Source: Pseudomonadota bacterium
Lineage (GTDB): Bacteria > Pseudomonadota > Gammaproteobacteria > Xanthomonadales > Xanthomonadaceae
Length of the DNA stretch: 16,226 bases
Assembly: GCA_023388355.1 (NCBI GenBank)
Contig: JAEWGI010000039.1
Location: 1 to 16,226, forward strand
Direction of reading: 5' to 3'
The translations under genes were made by a program, and so were the position numbers. Shown piece after piece: positions 6,090 to 15,514 of this stretch. Position 1 is the first letter of the stretch; the number at the start of each line of letters is the position of its first letter. A model generated the notes under the pieces. The model saw only the letters and a list, made by a program, of their open reading frames with translations. It had not been told where the DNA came from and made no database searches.

Positions 6090-8462
6090 ATGTCTGAGAA
6101 ACTGCTTGTACGGCGAGCCGCGGTCCTGGGCGCCGGCGTCATGGGCGCGCAGATCGCGGCGCACCTGACCAACGCCGGCGTCGACACGGTGCTGTTCGAC
6201 CTGCCGGCGAAGGAAGGCGACCCCAACGGGATCGTGCTCAAGGCGCTGGCCGGCCTGGGCAAGCTCAGCCCTGCCCCGCTGGCCAGCAGGTCGCTGGCCG
6301 AAGCGATTACCCCGGCCAACTACGAGACCGGCCTGGACCTGCTCAAGGAGTGCGACCTGATCATCGAGGCGATCGCCGAGCGGATGGACTGGAAGCAGGA
6401 CCTGTACCGCAGGATCGCGCCCTTCGTGGCCCCGCATGCGGTGCTGGCCAGCAACACATCCGGCCTTGGAATCAACAAGTTGTCGGATGTTCTTCCCGAA
6501 CAGCTTCGCTCGCGGTTCTGCGGCGTGCACTTCTTCAACCCGCCGCGCTACATGCACCTGGCCGAGCTGATCCCGGCCAGGACCACCGACGACGCGGTGC
6601 TCGAAGGCCTCGAAACCTTCCTCACCAGCACCCTGGGCAAGGGCGTGGTCTACGCCAAGGACACGCCCAACTTCATCGGCAACCGGATCGGCGTGTTCTC
6701 GATCCTGGCCACGGCGCATCACACCAGCGAGTTCAACCTGGGCTTCGACGAGGTGGACGCGCTGACCGGGCCGCTGATCGGGCGGCCGAAGTCGGCCACC
6801 TACCGCACCTCCGACGTGGTCGGCCTGGACACCATGGCCCATGTGATCAAGACCATGGCCGACACCCTGCCCGAGGACCCCTGGCACCGGTACTTCAAGT
6901 CGCCCAAGTGGCTGGCCGCGCTGATCGACAAGGGCGCGCTGGGCCAGAAGACCGGCGCCGGCGTGTTCCGCAAGGTCGGCAGGGACATCCACGTGCTCGA
7001 CCTGGAGCAGCAGGACTACCGCTCCGCCGACCGCAAGGCCGCCGACGAGGTGGTCGCGATCCTCAAGACGAAGAACCCGGCGGAGAAGTTCCAGAAGCTG
7101 CGCGAGAGCCAGCACCCGCAGGCGCAGTTCCTGTGGGCGGTGTTCCGTGACCTGTTTCACTACAGCGCCTTCCACCTGTCCGACATCGCCGAAACCGCGC
7201 GCGACGTGGACCTGGCGATCCGCTGGGGCTACGGCTGGTCGCTCGGCCCGTTCGAGACCTGGCAGGCCGCCGGCTGGAAGCAGGTGGCGCAGTGGATCGC
7301 CGACGACATCGTCGCCGGCAAGGCCATGAGCGACGCGCCGCTGCCGAACTGGGTGTTCGACGGCCGCGAGGGCGTGCACGCCGCCGAGGGCAGCTACAGC
7401 CCAGGCCAGGACGCCAAGCTGCCGCGCTCGGCGCTGGGCGTGTACAAGCGCCAGCGCTTCCCGGACCCGCTGCTGGGCGAATCGTTCGCCGAGGGCGAGA
7501 CCGTCTTCGAGAACGACGGCGTGCGGCTGTGGACCGACGGCGACGACGTCGGCGTGGTCTCGTTCAAGACCAAGATGCACACCGTCTCCGACGCCGTGCT
7601 CGACGGGCTGCAGGAGGCGGTCGGCATCGCCGAGAAGAAGTTCGCGGGCCTGGTGATCTGGCAGCCGAAGGAGCCGTTCTCGGCCGGCGCCGACCTCGCC
7701 GGGGCGCTGGGCCTGCTGCAGGCCGGCAAGGTCGACGCGTTCGAGGCGATGGTGGCCAACTTCCAGGCCACCAGCCAGCGGATCAAGTATTCGCTGGTGC
7801 CGGTGGTGGCGGCGGTGCGCGGGCTGGCGCTGGGCGGCGGCTGCGAGTTCCAGATGCATTCGGCGCGCACGGTGGCGCATCTTGAGAGCTACATCGGCCT
7901 GGTCGAGGCCGGCGTCGGCCTGCTGCCGGCCGGCGGCGGGCTCAAGGAGATCGCGGTGCGCGCCTCGCAGGCGGCCGGCCCCGGCGGCGACGTGTTCGCC
8001 GAGCTGAAGAAGACCTTCGAGACGGTGGCCATGGCCAAGGTCTCGACCTCCGCGGTGGAGGCGCAGGAGCTGGGGCTGATGCGCGCGTCCGACCGGGTGG
8101 TGTTCAACGCCCACGAACTGCTGCACATCGCCCGCCAGGAGGCGCGCGCGCTGGCCGAGTCCGGCTGGCGGCCGCCCCTGCCCGCGCGCCGCATCGCCGT
8201 GGCCGGCGACGTCGGCATCGCCACCTTCCGCATGCTGCTGGTGAACATGCTCGAGGGCCGCTTCATCAGCGAATACGACGACGAGATCGCCACCCGCATC
8301 GCCACCGTGCTGTGCGGCGGCGAGGTCGACCGCGGCGCGGTTGTCGACGAGGACTGGCTGCTCAAGCTCGAGCGCCGGCACTTCGTCGAACTGGCGCAGC
8401 AGGAAAAGACCCAGGCCCGCATCGGGCACATGCTCAAGACCGGCAAACCGCTGCGCAACTAA
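6090..8462 (+). CDS. FadN-type 3-hydroxyacyl-CoA dehydrogenase / enoyl-CoA hydratase
   Basis: 790 residues from this start. Beta-oxidation enzyme hydrating 2-enoyl-CoA and oxidising the 3-hydroxyacyl-CoA with NAD+. Domain order is dehydrogenase first, hydratase last, the reverse of E. coli FadB/FadJ and like Bacillus FadN (789 aa), which also ends with a similar R-M-x-H-M-L-x-x-G-K-P-x-R-N tail (here ARIGHMLKTGKPLRN). Dehydrogenase: NAD loop GAGVMG (14-19), SNTSG (121-125), catalytic pair His147/Glu159 in GVHFFNPPRYMHLAEL. Hydratase: oxyanion strand and GGGCE (Glu586) plus GLVEAG (Glu606), the two catalytic glutamates 20 residues apart as in crotonases. A second in-frame ATG lies at 6081 (MQNMSEK); 6090 is preferred because MSEKLLVRRAAV fits the family N-terminus, but ribosome sites are poor for both. 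Confidence 0.93.
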   Translation: MSEKLLVRRAAVLGAGVMGAQIAAHLTNAGVDTVLFDLPAKEGDPNGIVLKALAGLGKLSPAPLASRSLAEAITPANYETGLDLLKECDLIIEAIAERMDWKQDLYRRIAPFVAPHAVLASNTSGLGINKLSDVLPEQLRSRFCGVHFFNPPRYMHLAELIPARTTDDAVLEGLETFLTSTLGKGVVYAKDTPNFIGNRIGVFSILATAHHTSEFNLGFDEVDALTGPLIGRPKSATYRTSDVVGLDTMAHVIKTMADTLPEDPWHRYFKSPKWLAALIDKGALGQKTGAGVFRKVGRDIHVLDLEQQDYRSADRKAADEVVAILKTKNPAEKFQKLRESQHPQAQFLWAVFRDLFHYSAFHLSDIAETARDVDLAIRWGYGWSLGPFETWQAAGWKQVAQWIADDIVAGKAMSDAPLPNWVFDGREGVHAAEGSYSPGQDAKLPRSALGVYKRQRFPDPLLGESFAEGETVFENDGVRLWTDGDDVGVVSFKTKMHTVSDAVLDGLQEAVGIAEKKFAGLVIWQPKEPFSAGADLAGALGLLQAGKVDAFEAMVANFQATSQRIKYSLVPVVAAVRGLALGGGCEFQMHSARTVAHLESYIGLVEAGVGLLPAGGGLKEIAVRASQAAGPGGDVFAELKKTFETVAMAKVSTSAVEAQELGLMRASDRVVFNAHELLHIARQEARALAESGWRPPLPARRIAVAGDVGIATFRMLLVNMLEGRFISEYDDEIATRIATVLCGGEVDRGAVVDEDWLLKLERRHFVELAQQEKTQARIGHMLKTGKPLRN

Positions 8463-8470
8463 ATGCAAAT

Positions 8471-8549
8471 CGGTCCGCAAAGAACGCAAAAGACGCAGGA
8501 TCCCCGCTTTGGCTTTTCCTTCTGCGCCCTTCGCGTTCCTGGCGGACCG
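8471..8549. repeat. Imperfect 28-base inverted repeat between fadN-like gene and fadA
   Basis: The 28-base arms at 8471-8498 and 8522-8549 match inverted at 23 of 28 positions, beginning CGGTCCGC / GGCGGACCG at the outer ends, with a 23-base spacer. Four of the five mismatches would be A-C in plus-strand RNA but G-U pairs in minus-strand RNA. It fills most of the 104-base gap, ending 8 bases before the GGAG ribosome site of fadA. No ORF or transposase is seen, so it is a small non-coding element of MITE/REP or leader type. Confidence 0.6.
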
Positions 8550-8566
8550 CTTCCTTGGAGATCTTC

Positions 8567-9772
8567 ATGAGCAAGCAAACCCAGGACGCCTACATCGTCG
8601 CCGCCACCCGCACGCCGGTCGGAAAGGCGCCAAAGGGCGTGTTCCGCAACACCCGTCCGGACGACATGCTCGCCCACGTGCTCAGGGCCGTGGTCGCGCA
8701 GGCGCCGGGCATCGACACGGGCCGCATCGATGACGCGATCATCGGCTGCGCCATGCCCGAGGGCGAGCAGGGCATGAACGTGGCGCGCATCGGCGTGCTG
8801 CTCGCCGGGCTGCCCGACACCGTCGCCGCGCAGACCATCAACCGCTTCTGCTCGTCCGGCCTGCAGGCCGTCGCGCTGGCGGCCGACCAGATCCGGCTCG
8901 GCAACGCCGACCTGATGCTGGCCGGCGGCACCGAGTCGATGTCGATGGTGCCGATGATGGGCAACAAGATTGCGCTGTCGCCGTCGGTGTTCAGGGACGA
9001 CCACGTTGCCATCGCCTACGGCATGGGCATCACCGCCGAGAAGGTGGCCGAGGAATGGAAGGTCTCGCGCGAGGACCAGGACGCGTTCGCCGTCGCCTCG
9101 CACCGCAAGGCGCTCGCGGCGCAGGCGGCTGGAGAGTTCGCCGGGGAGATCACGCCCTACGAGGTGGTCTCGCGCCAGCCGGACCCGGCCGGCAACACGA
9201 TCCGGCTGCGGAAGCTGCTGGTGGAGCACGACGAGGGCCCGCGCCCCGACACCTCGCCCGAAGGCCTGGCGAAGCTGCGCACGGTGTTCCGCAACGGCCA
9301 GTTCGGCGGCTCAGTCACCGCCGGCAACTCCTCGCAGATGAGCGACGGCGCCGGCGCGGTGCTGCTGGCCTCGGAGCAGGCGATCAAGGACTACGGCCTG
9401 ACTCCCCTCGCCCGCTTCGTCAGTTTCTCGGTCGCCGGCGTGCGCCCGGAGGTGATGGGCATCGGCCCGATCGCCGCGATTCCGAAGGCGCTGAAGCAGG
9501 CCGGCCTGACCAGGGACCAGCTGGACTGGATCGAGCTCAACGAGGCCTTCGCCGCACAGGCGCTGGCGGTGATGCGCGATTCGGAGCTGGACCCGGACAA
9601 GGTCAATCCGCTCGGCGGCGCGATCGCGCTCGGCCACCCCCTCGGCGCCACCGGCGCGGTCCGCACCGCAACCATCGTCCACGGCATGCGTCGTCGCAAG
9701 CACAAGTACGGCATGGTCACCATGTGCATCGGCACCGGCATGGGCGCTGCGGGGATCTTCGAGGCGCTCTGA
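8567..9772 (+). CDS. fadA: Acetyl-CoA C-acyltransferase (thiolase)
   Basis: 401 residues. Catalyses the last beta-oxidation step, cleaving 3-ketoacyl-CoA with CoA to give acetyl-CoA and a shortened acyl-CoA. The nucleophilic Cys95 lies in INRFCSSGLQ, the catalytic NEAF segment is followed by His357 in GGAIALGHPLGATGA, and Cys387 is in MCIGTGMGAAGIFE, all at the usual spacing. The ATG at 8567 has a good GGAG ribosome site (8557-8560) six bases upstream. It forms an operon with the FadN-like enzyme. A strong terminator follows. In Bacillus the matching cluster is fadN-fadA-fadE; here no acyl-CoA dehydrogenase follows, so the first oxidation must come from elsewhere. Confidence 0.95.
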   Translation: MSKQTQDAYIVAATRTPVGKAPKGVFRNTRPDDMLAHVLRAVVAQAPGIDTGRIDDAIIGCAMPEGEQGMNVARIGVLLAGLPDTVAAQTINRFCSSGLQAVALAADQIRLGNADLMLAGGTESMSMVPMMGNKIALSPSVFRDDHVAIAYGMGITAEKVAEEWKVSREDQDAFAVASHRKALAAQAAGEFAGEITPYEVVSRQPDPAGNTIRLRKLLVEHDEGPRPDTSPEGLAKLRTVFRNGQFGGSVTAGNSSQMSDGAGAVLLASEQAIKDYGLTPLARFVSFSVAGVRPEVMGIGPIAAIPKALKQAGLTRDQLDWIELNEAFAAQALAVMRDSELDPDKVNPLGGAIALGHPLGATGAVRTATIVHGMRRRKHKYGMVTMCIGTGMGAAGIFEAL

Positions 9773-9794
9773 GGCCGCTTCATCGATCCGAATG

Positions 9795-9821
9795 GAAACG
9801 GCGCCTTCGGGCGCCGTTTTT
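9795..9821 (+). terminator. Rho-independent terminator of the fatty-acid operon
   Basis: A 10-bp stem (AAACGGCGCC at 9796-9805 with GGCGCCGTTT at 9810-9819), capped by a stable TTCG tetraloop closed by C-G, is followed by a T-run to 9821. It lies 23 bases past the fadA stop. In the minus direction it is followed only by TTT, so it may partly stop galU transcripts too but favours plus. Confidence 0.9.
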
Positions 9822-9841
9822 CTGCGGAAGATTGCAGAACC

Positions 9842-9865
9842 GGGGTCAGGGTCGACCCTGCCCCC
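9842..9865. repeat. REP-like palindrome between fadA and galU
   Basis: CAGGGTCGACCCTG (9847-9860) is a perfect 14-base palindrome; GGGG (9842-9845) and CCCC (9862-9865) extend it outside one mismatched pair. It lies in the convergent gap, 12 bases past the galU stop. The shape resembles extragenic palindromes seen in Xanthomonadaceae genomes, but only one copy is in this window, so membership of a family is inferred. Confidence 0.45.
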
Positions 9866-9877
9866 TGCCGCGGCCGG

Positions 9878-10776
<899 letters not shown>

Positions 10777-10780
<4 letters not shown>

Positions 10781-12690
10781 GTCTTGCGTGCCTGTCTTGC
10801 CGGGAATGCGACCACCGTGCCGGAGCTGTCGCGCCCGGCCGTCGACACCAGCGGCCGGAACTCCGGCAGGGTCTCGCGCAGCAGCCGTGCGATCTCGTCG
10901 GTATCGAAGATCGCCACTGCATCGCGCAGGCTGGCGACGGCGGGCCGGAGCTTTTCCGCCGACACCGAGCGCGCCTCGGCCTGGAGGATCTTGGGATGCA
11001 CCGTCGGGCGATAGCGCTCGTCGGCGTGGAACAGGGTTTCGTGCAGCTTTTCGCCCCGGCGCAGGCCGGTGTACACGATCGCGATGTCGCGATCGGGCTG
11101 CTTGCCGGCCAGCCGGATCATCTGCTCGGCCAGCAGCCGGATCGGCACCGGCTCGCCCATGTCGAGGGTGTACACCGCCTCGCGCGAGCCGATCGCGACC
11201 GACTGCATGATCAGCTGGCAGGCCTCGGGAATGGTCATGAAGTAGCGCGTGACCTCGGGGTGGGTCACCGTGACCGGGCCGCCGCTGCGGATCTGCTCGC
11301 GGAACAGCGGCACAACGCTGCCGGCCGAGTCGAGCACGTTGCCGAAGCGAACGGTCACGAAATGGGTGCCTTCGGGCTCGGCCATCGACTGGCACACCAT
11401 TTCGGCCAGGCGCTTGGTCGCGCCCAGCACGTTGACCGGATCGACCGCCTTGTCGGTGGAGATCAGCACGAAGGTGCCGACCTTGACCCGCGACGACTCG
11501 CGCGCGACCGTCTCGGTCGCCAGCACGTTGTTGCGCACCGCCTCGCGCAGCTGTCCTTCCAGCACCGGTACCTGCTTGTAGGCGGCGGCATGGAACACCG
11601 CGTCGGGGCTCGACAGTCCCAGCGCATGGCGCATCACCGCCGGGTCGCCGCAATCTCCCAGCACCGGAATGCAGCGGATCTGCGGGAAGTCGCGCCGGAG
11701 TTCGGATTCGGCCTTGATCAGCGCCAGTTCGTCGATCTCGACCAGCGCGATCAGGGCCGCGCCGTGCTTGGCGCACTGCCGGCACAGTTCGCCGCCGATC
11801 GAACCACCGGCGCCGGTCACCAGCACGCTGCGCCCGCCGAGCCAGCCGCGGATCGCCTTCCAGTCCGGGGTCACCGGCTTGCGACCGAGCAGATCCTCGA
11901 TCGCGACTTCCTTCAGTTCGCCGGGCAGCGAACGGCCTTCGAGCATGTCGTCCAGCCGCGGCACGGTACGGAACGGCAGCCCGGTGCGCTCGCAGGCGGC
12001 GACCACGCGGCGCATGGTGGCCGCATCGATCGATGGCATGGCGATGACGAGCAGCTGCGCCGCCGTCTCCGGGGCGATCCGGGCCACGTCCTCCACCCTT
12101 CCGAGTACCGGAACCCCCTGCAGGCGGCTGCCGCGCAGCTTGGCCGCATCGTCCAGGAACCCGACCGGGATGTAGGCGCCGGTCCTGCGCAGGTCGCGCA
12201 CCAGGGTCTCGCCGGCCTGGCCGGCGCCGAGGATCAGCACCCGCAGCGCGGCCTTGTCGGTGCGCGCGATCTGGTGGTCCTTCCACGCCCGGTACAGCAG
12301 CCGCGGCATGCCCAGCAGCGCGGTCAGCAGCAGCGGATACAGCAGCAACATCGAGCGCGGCACCTGGTCGAGCCGGCGGTTGAACACGAACAGCACCAGC
12401 ATGATCGCGACCAGCCCGATCAGTGCCGCCTTGAGGATATTGACCAGGTCGGGCAGGCTCGCGAAGCGCCACACCCCGCGGTACAGGCCGACTTGCCAGA
12501 ACACCGCGCCCTGCGCGCAGAGCACCAGGAGGATCTCGCTGGGCGACAGCGGCGGCGCCGGAATCACCGGCAGCATCAGGTAGCGGAAGTGGTGCAGTGC
12601 CGCCCAGCACAGCCACACCATGGCCAGATCATGGGCGACCACCGCAAGCCGCGGCACCGCCATGCTGACCCGATCCTTCCAGTTGAGCAT
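10777..12690 (-). CDS. WbpM/CapD/FlaA1-family membrane nucleotide-sugar 4,6-dehydratase
   Basis: 637 residues. Large inner-membrane dehydratase that turns UDP-GlcNAc-type sugars into 4-keto-6-deoxy intermediates for O-antigen or capsule (QuiNAc/FucNAc type). The N-terminal third has about four transmembrane helices (about 13-33, 51-71, 85-105, 112-130); a CoA_binding_3 Rossmann-like region begins at VLILGAGQAG (151-160); the catalytic short-chain-dehydrogenase-like domain begins at GAGGSIG (293-299). The catalytic Ser411 is in LISTDKAVDP and Lys426 in NVLGATKR, while the middle residue of the usual S-M-K set is Leu422. Downstream LRRGEKLHE is a family motif. It sits 2 bases after the sugar-transferase gene and overlaps galU. 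The exact sugar made cannot be told from sequence. Confidence 0.9.
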
Positions 12691-12692
12691 GT

Positions 12693-13712
12693 TCAGCGGT
12701 TCCCTTTCCTGACGCCACGCGTCGAATCACCCGCGGCGGGGCCGCGGAGCCACTTCCATGCCAGCACACCCGCCAACAGGAACATCGAGCAAACTGCCAT
12801 GATAACCGTCCAACTCCCTGAACGCACTGAAAACATCGCCGCGGCGGCAGCCAGTGCAGCCGCCGCGTAGGCGAGCGTGACCGGAACGTGGGAACCGAGC
12901 CTTCGGGCCCAGGCCTGATAGGCGTGCTGTACATGCGGCTGCCACCAGGCTTCGCGAGCCACCATGCGCGCAAGCAGCGTCAAAGACGCGTCAAGGAGGA
13001 AGGGCAGCAGCGGCAGCAGCCAGAGCAGGCGCGTGGCCGGCGGCTGGGCCTGGGTACCGATCGCCAGCAGCGCGGCCAGCGCGTAGCCAAGCGCGCCGCT
13101 GCCGACGTCGCCGAGAAAGATGCGCGCGCGCGGAAAGTTGAATGGCAGGAAACCGGCGAGGCCTGCGGCCATCGCAAGCCCCATCCACAGCACCGGTCCT
13201 TCCCCGGCCAGCAGCGCCCAGGCGACGGCGACCACCAGCGCCTGCCCGGCGGCGATGCCGTCGATGCCGTCCATGAAGTTCCACACGTTGACCAGCACCA
13301 GCGCCGCGAGGAACGCGACGGCCTGGTCGAACGGGTCGCCGCCCCTGACCCACAGCGCGCCCGCGAGCGCAGCGGCCGCCACCGCATGCACGGCCAGCCG
13401 CGGCAGCGCCGGCAGGGGGCGATGGTCGTCGAGCCAGCCGATGCCCGCGACCAGGACCAGGCCGGCGCCGGCCAGCACGCAGCTCGCCGGATCGGCCGCC
13501 GCGGAGCTCGCCTGGACGACCAGCGCCACCAGCAGCACCAGCACGATCGAGATGCCGCCGCCGCGCGGGGTCGCGGACGCATGGCTGCGACGTTCGCCCG
13601 GCTGGTCGATCAGGCGCTGCCGCAGGGCGTAGGCGCGGGCCACGGCGGTTGCGGCCGCGCCAAGCCCGATGCCGGCCAGCATCCAGGGCAGGATCAACCC
13701 CGCCGGATCCAT
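12693..13712 (-). CDS. WbpL/WecA-type polyprenyl-phosphate sugar-1-phosphate transferase
   Basis: 339 residues. Integral membrane glycosyltransferase family 4 (MraY/WecA/WbpL) enzyme that loads an amino-sugar phosphate on undecaprenyl phosphate to start O-antigen or another surface glycan. Many hydrophobic helices are seen. Family motifs: LIDQPGERRSHASATPRGGG (35-54), GWLDDHRPLP with Asp95-Asp96, NFMDGIDG (145-152), the PRARIFLGDVGSG loop (194-206) and HVQHAYQ (260-266). The short C-terminal end and HxxHAYQ form resemble WbpL more than WecA. Start ATG 13712 shares a base with the lapB stop (TGATG); no clear ribosome site lies upstream, so coupling is likely. The next gene encodes the matching WbpM-like dehydratase, so substrate synthesis and transfer are paired. 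An O-antigen role is inferred. Confidence 0.9.
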   Translation of the reverse strand: MDPAGLILPWMLAGIGLGAAATAVARAYALRQRLIDQPGERRSHASATPRGGGISIVLVLLVALVVQASSAAADPASCVLAGAGLVLVAGIGWLDDHRPLPALPRLAVHAVAAAALAGALWVRGGDPFDQAVAFLAALVLVNVWNFMDGIDGIAAGQALVVAVAWALLAGEGPVLWMGLAMAAGLAGFLPFNFPRARIFLGDVGSGALGYALAALLAIGTQAQPPATRLLWLLPLLPFLLDASLTLLARMVAREAWWQPHVQHAYQAWARRLGSHVPVTLAYAAAALAAAAAMFSVRSGSWTVIMAVCSMFLLAGVLAWKWLRGPAAGDSTRGVRKGNR

Positions 13713-14890
13713 CAGACGACGGCGTAGTTGAGCAGGGGCTTGATCGTGCCCCACTCCTTGCAGCTGGGACACTGCCAATGATGGCTGCGCGCGCCGAAGC
13801 CGCAGCGGTTGCAGCGGTAGCTGGGGTTGCGCACCAGCAGTTGCTCGGTGATCAGGCGCAGGTCCTGGAGGGTGACCGCCAGCTCGGTGTTCTCGGCCAG
13901 GGTGAGGTCGATCAGCGCCGCCTCGCCGCGCACCGAAGGGCGATCCTTGAGCTGCTGCGCGAGGTAGCCGCGCGCGGCATGCACGCCGTCCTGCGCCTCG
14001 ACCAGCCGGGTCAGCGCCAGCACCGGCGCGATGCCGCGATAGTGTTCGCTCATCTCGGCCAGGAACTTGCGCGCGCCTGAGGCATCGCCCACCCGGTCGT
14101 AGGCCGCCAACAGCGCTGGCAGCACCTCGGGCAGGAAGTCGGTGTCGTGGCGCGCGGCGCGCTCGTAGGCGCGGATCGCGGCGGCGTCGTTGCCCGCGTC
14201 GGTTTCCAGCCGACCCTCGAGGATGCCGGCGCGCACCGAGGTCGAGTCGGCCGCGTAGGCGCGCGCCACCGCCTCGCGCGCCGCATCCGCATCGCCGGCC
14301 AGGCGCAGGCGATCCGCCAGCTCGCACTCGAACTGCGCGATCAACCTGCCCATCGGCTCGCCGGTCGCCGTCTCGTAGCGGGTCGCGTTCTCGATCGCCT
14401 TGGCCCAGTCGCGCTCGGCCTGGTAGATGCCGATCAGGTGCTTGAGCGCCTGCGGCGCGCGCTGGTCGATCTTGGCAAGATCGGTGAACACCACCTCGGC
14501 GCGGTCGAGCAGCCCGGCCTTCATGTAGTCCTCGCCCAGCGCCAGCAGCGCCAGCACCTTCTGCTGGTCGCTCAGGTCGGGGCGCTGTGCCAGGCCCTGG
14601 TGCAGGCGGATCGCGCGATCGACCTCGCCACGGCGGCGGAACAGGTGGCCCAGCGCGAGCTGGGTCTCGAAGGTTTCCTTGTCCAGCTCGGCGATGTGCA
14701 GGAACAGTTCGATCGCCTTGTCCGGCTGCTCGTTGAGCAGGTAGTTCAGGCCACGGAAATAGGTGGTGGACAGTCGACTCACCTGGGTGTCGCTGTGGCG
14801 CTCGCCTCCCCGGCGGCCGATCACCCAGCCGCTCAGCGCGGCCAGCGGCAACAGCAGGAAGAACCAGAACCACTCGGTCACGAAGGCCAT
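13712..14890 (-). CDS. lapB: LPS assembly protein LapB (YciM), TPR protein
   Basis: 392 residues (E. coli 389). LapB is an inner-membrane-anchored cytoplasmic TPR protein that presents LpxC to the FtsH protease and so limits lipid A synthesis. It has an N-terminal transmembrane helix (about 6-24, FVTEWFWFFLLLPLAALSGW), TPR repeats over about 40-345, and a C-terminal rubredoxin-like metal site with Cys360/363/374/377 (YRCNRCGFG ... CPSCKEWG). The frame stays open upstream, but ATG 14890 is chosen because it gives the membrane anchor at the expected place and a GGAG site lies 7-8 bases upstream. It starts 2 bases after lapA and overlaps the sugar-transferase start by one base. Confidence 0.96.
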   Translation of the reverse strand: MAFVTEWFWFFLLLPLAALSGWVIGRRGGERHSDTQVSRLSTTYFRGLNYLLNEQPDKAIELFLHIAELDKETFETQLALGHLFRRRGEVDRAIRLHQGLAQRPDLSDQQKVLALLALGEDYMKAGLLDRAEVVFTDLAKIDQRAPQALKHLIGIYQAERDWAKAIENATRYETATGEPMGRLIAQFECELADRLRLAGDADAAREAVARAYAADSTSVRAGILEGRLETDAGNDAAAIRAYERAARHDTDFLPEVLPALLAAYDRVGDASGARKFLAEMSEHYRGIAPVLALTRLVEAQDGVHAARGYLAQQLKDRPSVRGEAALIDLTLAENTELAVTLQDLRLITEQLLVRNPSYRCNRCGFGARSHHWQCPSCKEWGTIKPLLNYAVV

Positions 14891-14892
14891 GC

Positions 14893-15156
14893 TCAGGCTC
14901 CAGTATCTGGGGGGGAGCGGGTCGCGGCCTGCTCGCGCGCGCGCAGCCGCTGTCGCAGGGGCACGATCACGCCCAGGGACAGCGCCAGTCCTGCGCACAG
15001 CGCGCCGGCCAGCAGCGCCGCCAGCAGCATCGCGCCCAGTCCACCGGCCACGCTGGCCAGGCCCAGGTCGAGCACCACCCGCTGCGGATTGAGCGCGCCC
15101 AGGGCGATGCCCGCGGCGGCAAACACGACGGCGGCGAGGATCCGGAATATTCGCAT
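14893..15156 (-). CDS. lapA: LPS assembly protein A domain membrane protein LapA
   Basis: 87 residues. Two predicted transmembrane helices (about 3-22 and 37-64, with VFAAAGIALGALNPQRV and LGAMLLAALLAGALCAGLAL) and a charged C-terminal tail, as in LapA/YciS (DUF1049, E. coli 102 aa). LapA sits in the inner membrane with LapB in LPS quality control. The N-P-x-x-V segment in the first loop fits the family. The start MRIFRILAAVVF (ATG 15156) is preferred because upstream residues in the open frame overlap the ihfB 3' end and do not resemble LapA. A 31-base gap with a short hairpin separates it from ihfB. Confidence 0.88.
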   Translation of the reverse strand: MRIFRILAAVVFAAAGIALGALNPQRVVLDLGLASVAGGLGAMLLAALLAGALCAGLALSLGVIVPLRQRLRAREQAATRSPPDTGA

Positions 15157-15170
15157 CGCGCGAGGCCTGC

Positions 15171-15187
15171 GGCGCGGGATCCGCGCC
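15171..15187 (-). other. Short GC hairpin between ihfB and lapA
   Basis: GGCGCGG (15171-15177) and CCGCGCC (15181-15187) pair perfectly around a 3-base loop, touching the ihfB stop codon. No T-run follows in the minus direction, so it is not a normal terminator. It may protect or modulate the ihfB 3' end. Confidence 0.3.
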
Positions 15188-15490
15188 CTACTCCTCGGCC
15201 GGCAGCGGAATGACCGCGGTAACCCGCTCGCGCAGATCCTTGCCGGGCTTGAAATGGGGAACGTGCTTGCCCGGCAGCGCCACCGCGTCGCCGGTCTTGG
15301 GGTTGCGGCCGGTACGCGGCGGACGGAAGTGCAGCGAGAAGCTGCCGAAACCACGGATCTCGATCCGGTCGCCCTGCGCGAGCGAGCCGGCCATCATCTC
15401 CAGCAGCGACTTCACCGCAAGGTCGACGTCGTCGGCCTTCAGGTGCGCCTGGCGCTGGGTGAGGATCTCGATCAGTTCCGATTTGGTCAT
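15188..15490 (-). CDS. ihfB: Integration host factor subunit beta
   Basis: 100 residues (E. coli 94). One half of the IHF heterodimer, which binds and sharply bends DNA at specific sites for transcription, recombination and replication. The sequence starts [14 protein letters not shown]; the beta arm [11 protein letters not shown] holds the intercalating Pro64, and [12 protein letters not shown] ends the family fold. A short extra tail ([11 protein letters not shown]) extends past the usual end. The start ATG 15488-15490 is fixed by homology. The order rpsA-ihfB-lapA-lapB is conserved in many proteobacteria. Confidence 0.97.
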   Translation of the reverse strand: MTKSELIEILTQRQAHLKADDVDLAVKSLLEMMAGSLAQGDRIEIRGFGSFSLHFRPPRTGRNPKTGDAVALPGKHVPHFKPGKDLRERVTAVIPLPAEE

Positions 15491-15514
15491 CGTCGACGCG
15501 CCCGTGGAAGCTGG

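Noticed and set aside
6069..8489. 806-codon minus-strand open frame antisense to the FadN-like gene
   Set aside because: Low-complexity His/Gly/Val/Arg-rich translation is the shadow of a gene with both catalytic domains intact on the plus strand.
10781..12616. Long N-terminal extension of the galU frame through the dehydratase gene
   Set aside because: The galU family begins at the coupled ATG (10780); the upstream frame is out-of-frame reading of the dehydratase gene.
10996..12870. 624-codon plus-strand open frame antisense to the dehydratase gene
   Set aside because: It mirrors a well-identified gene, has a His/Arg/Gln-rich composition typical of the reverse reading of GC-rich codons, and shows no domain or ribosome site.
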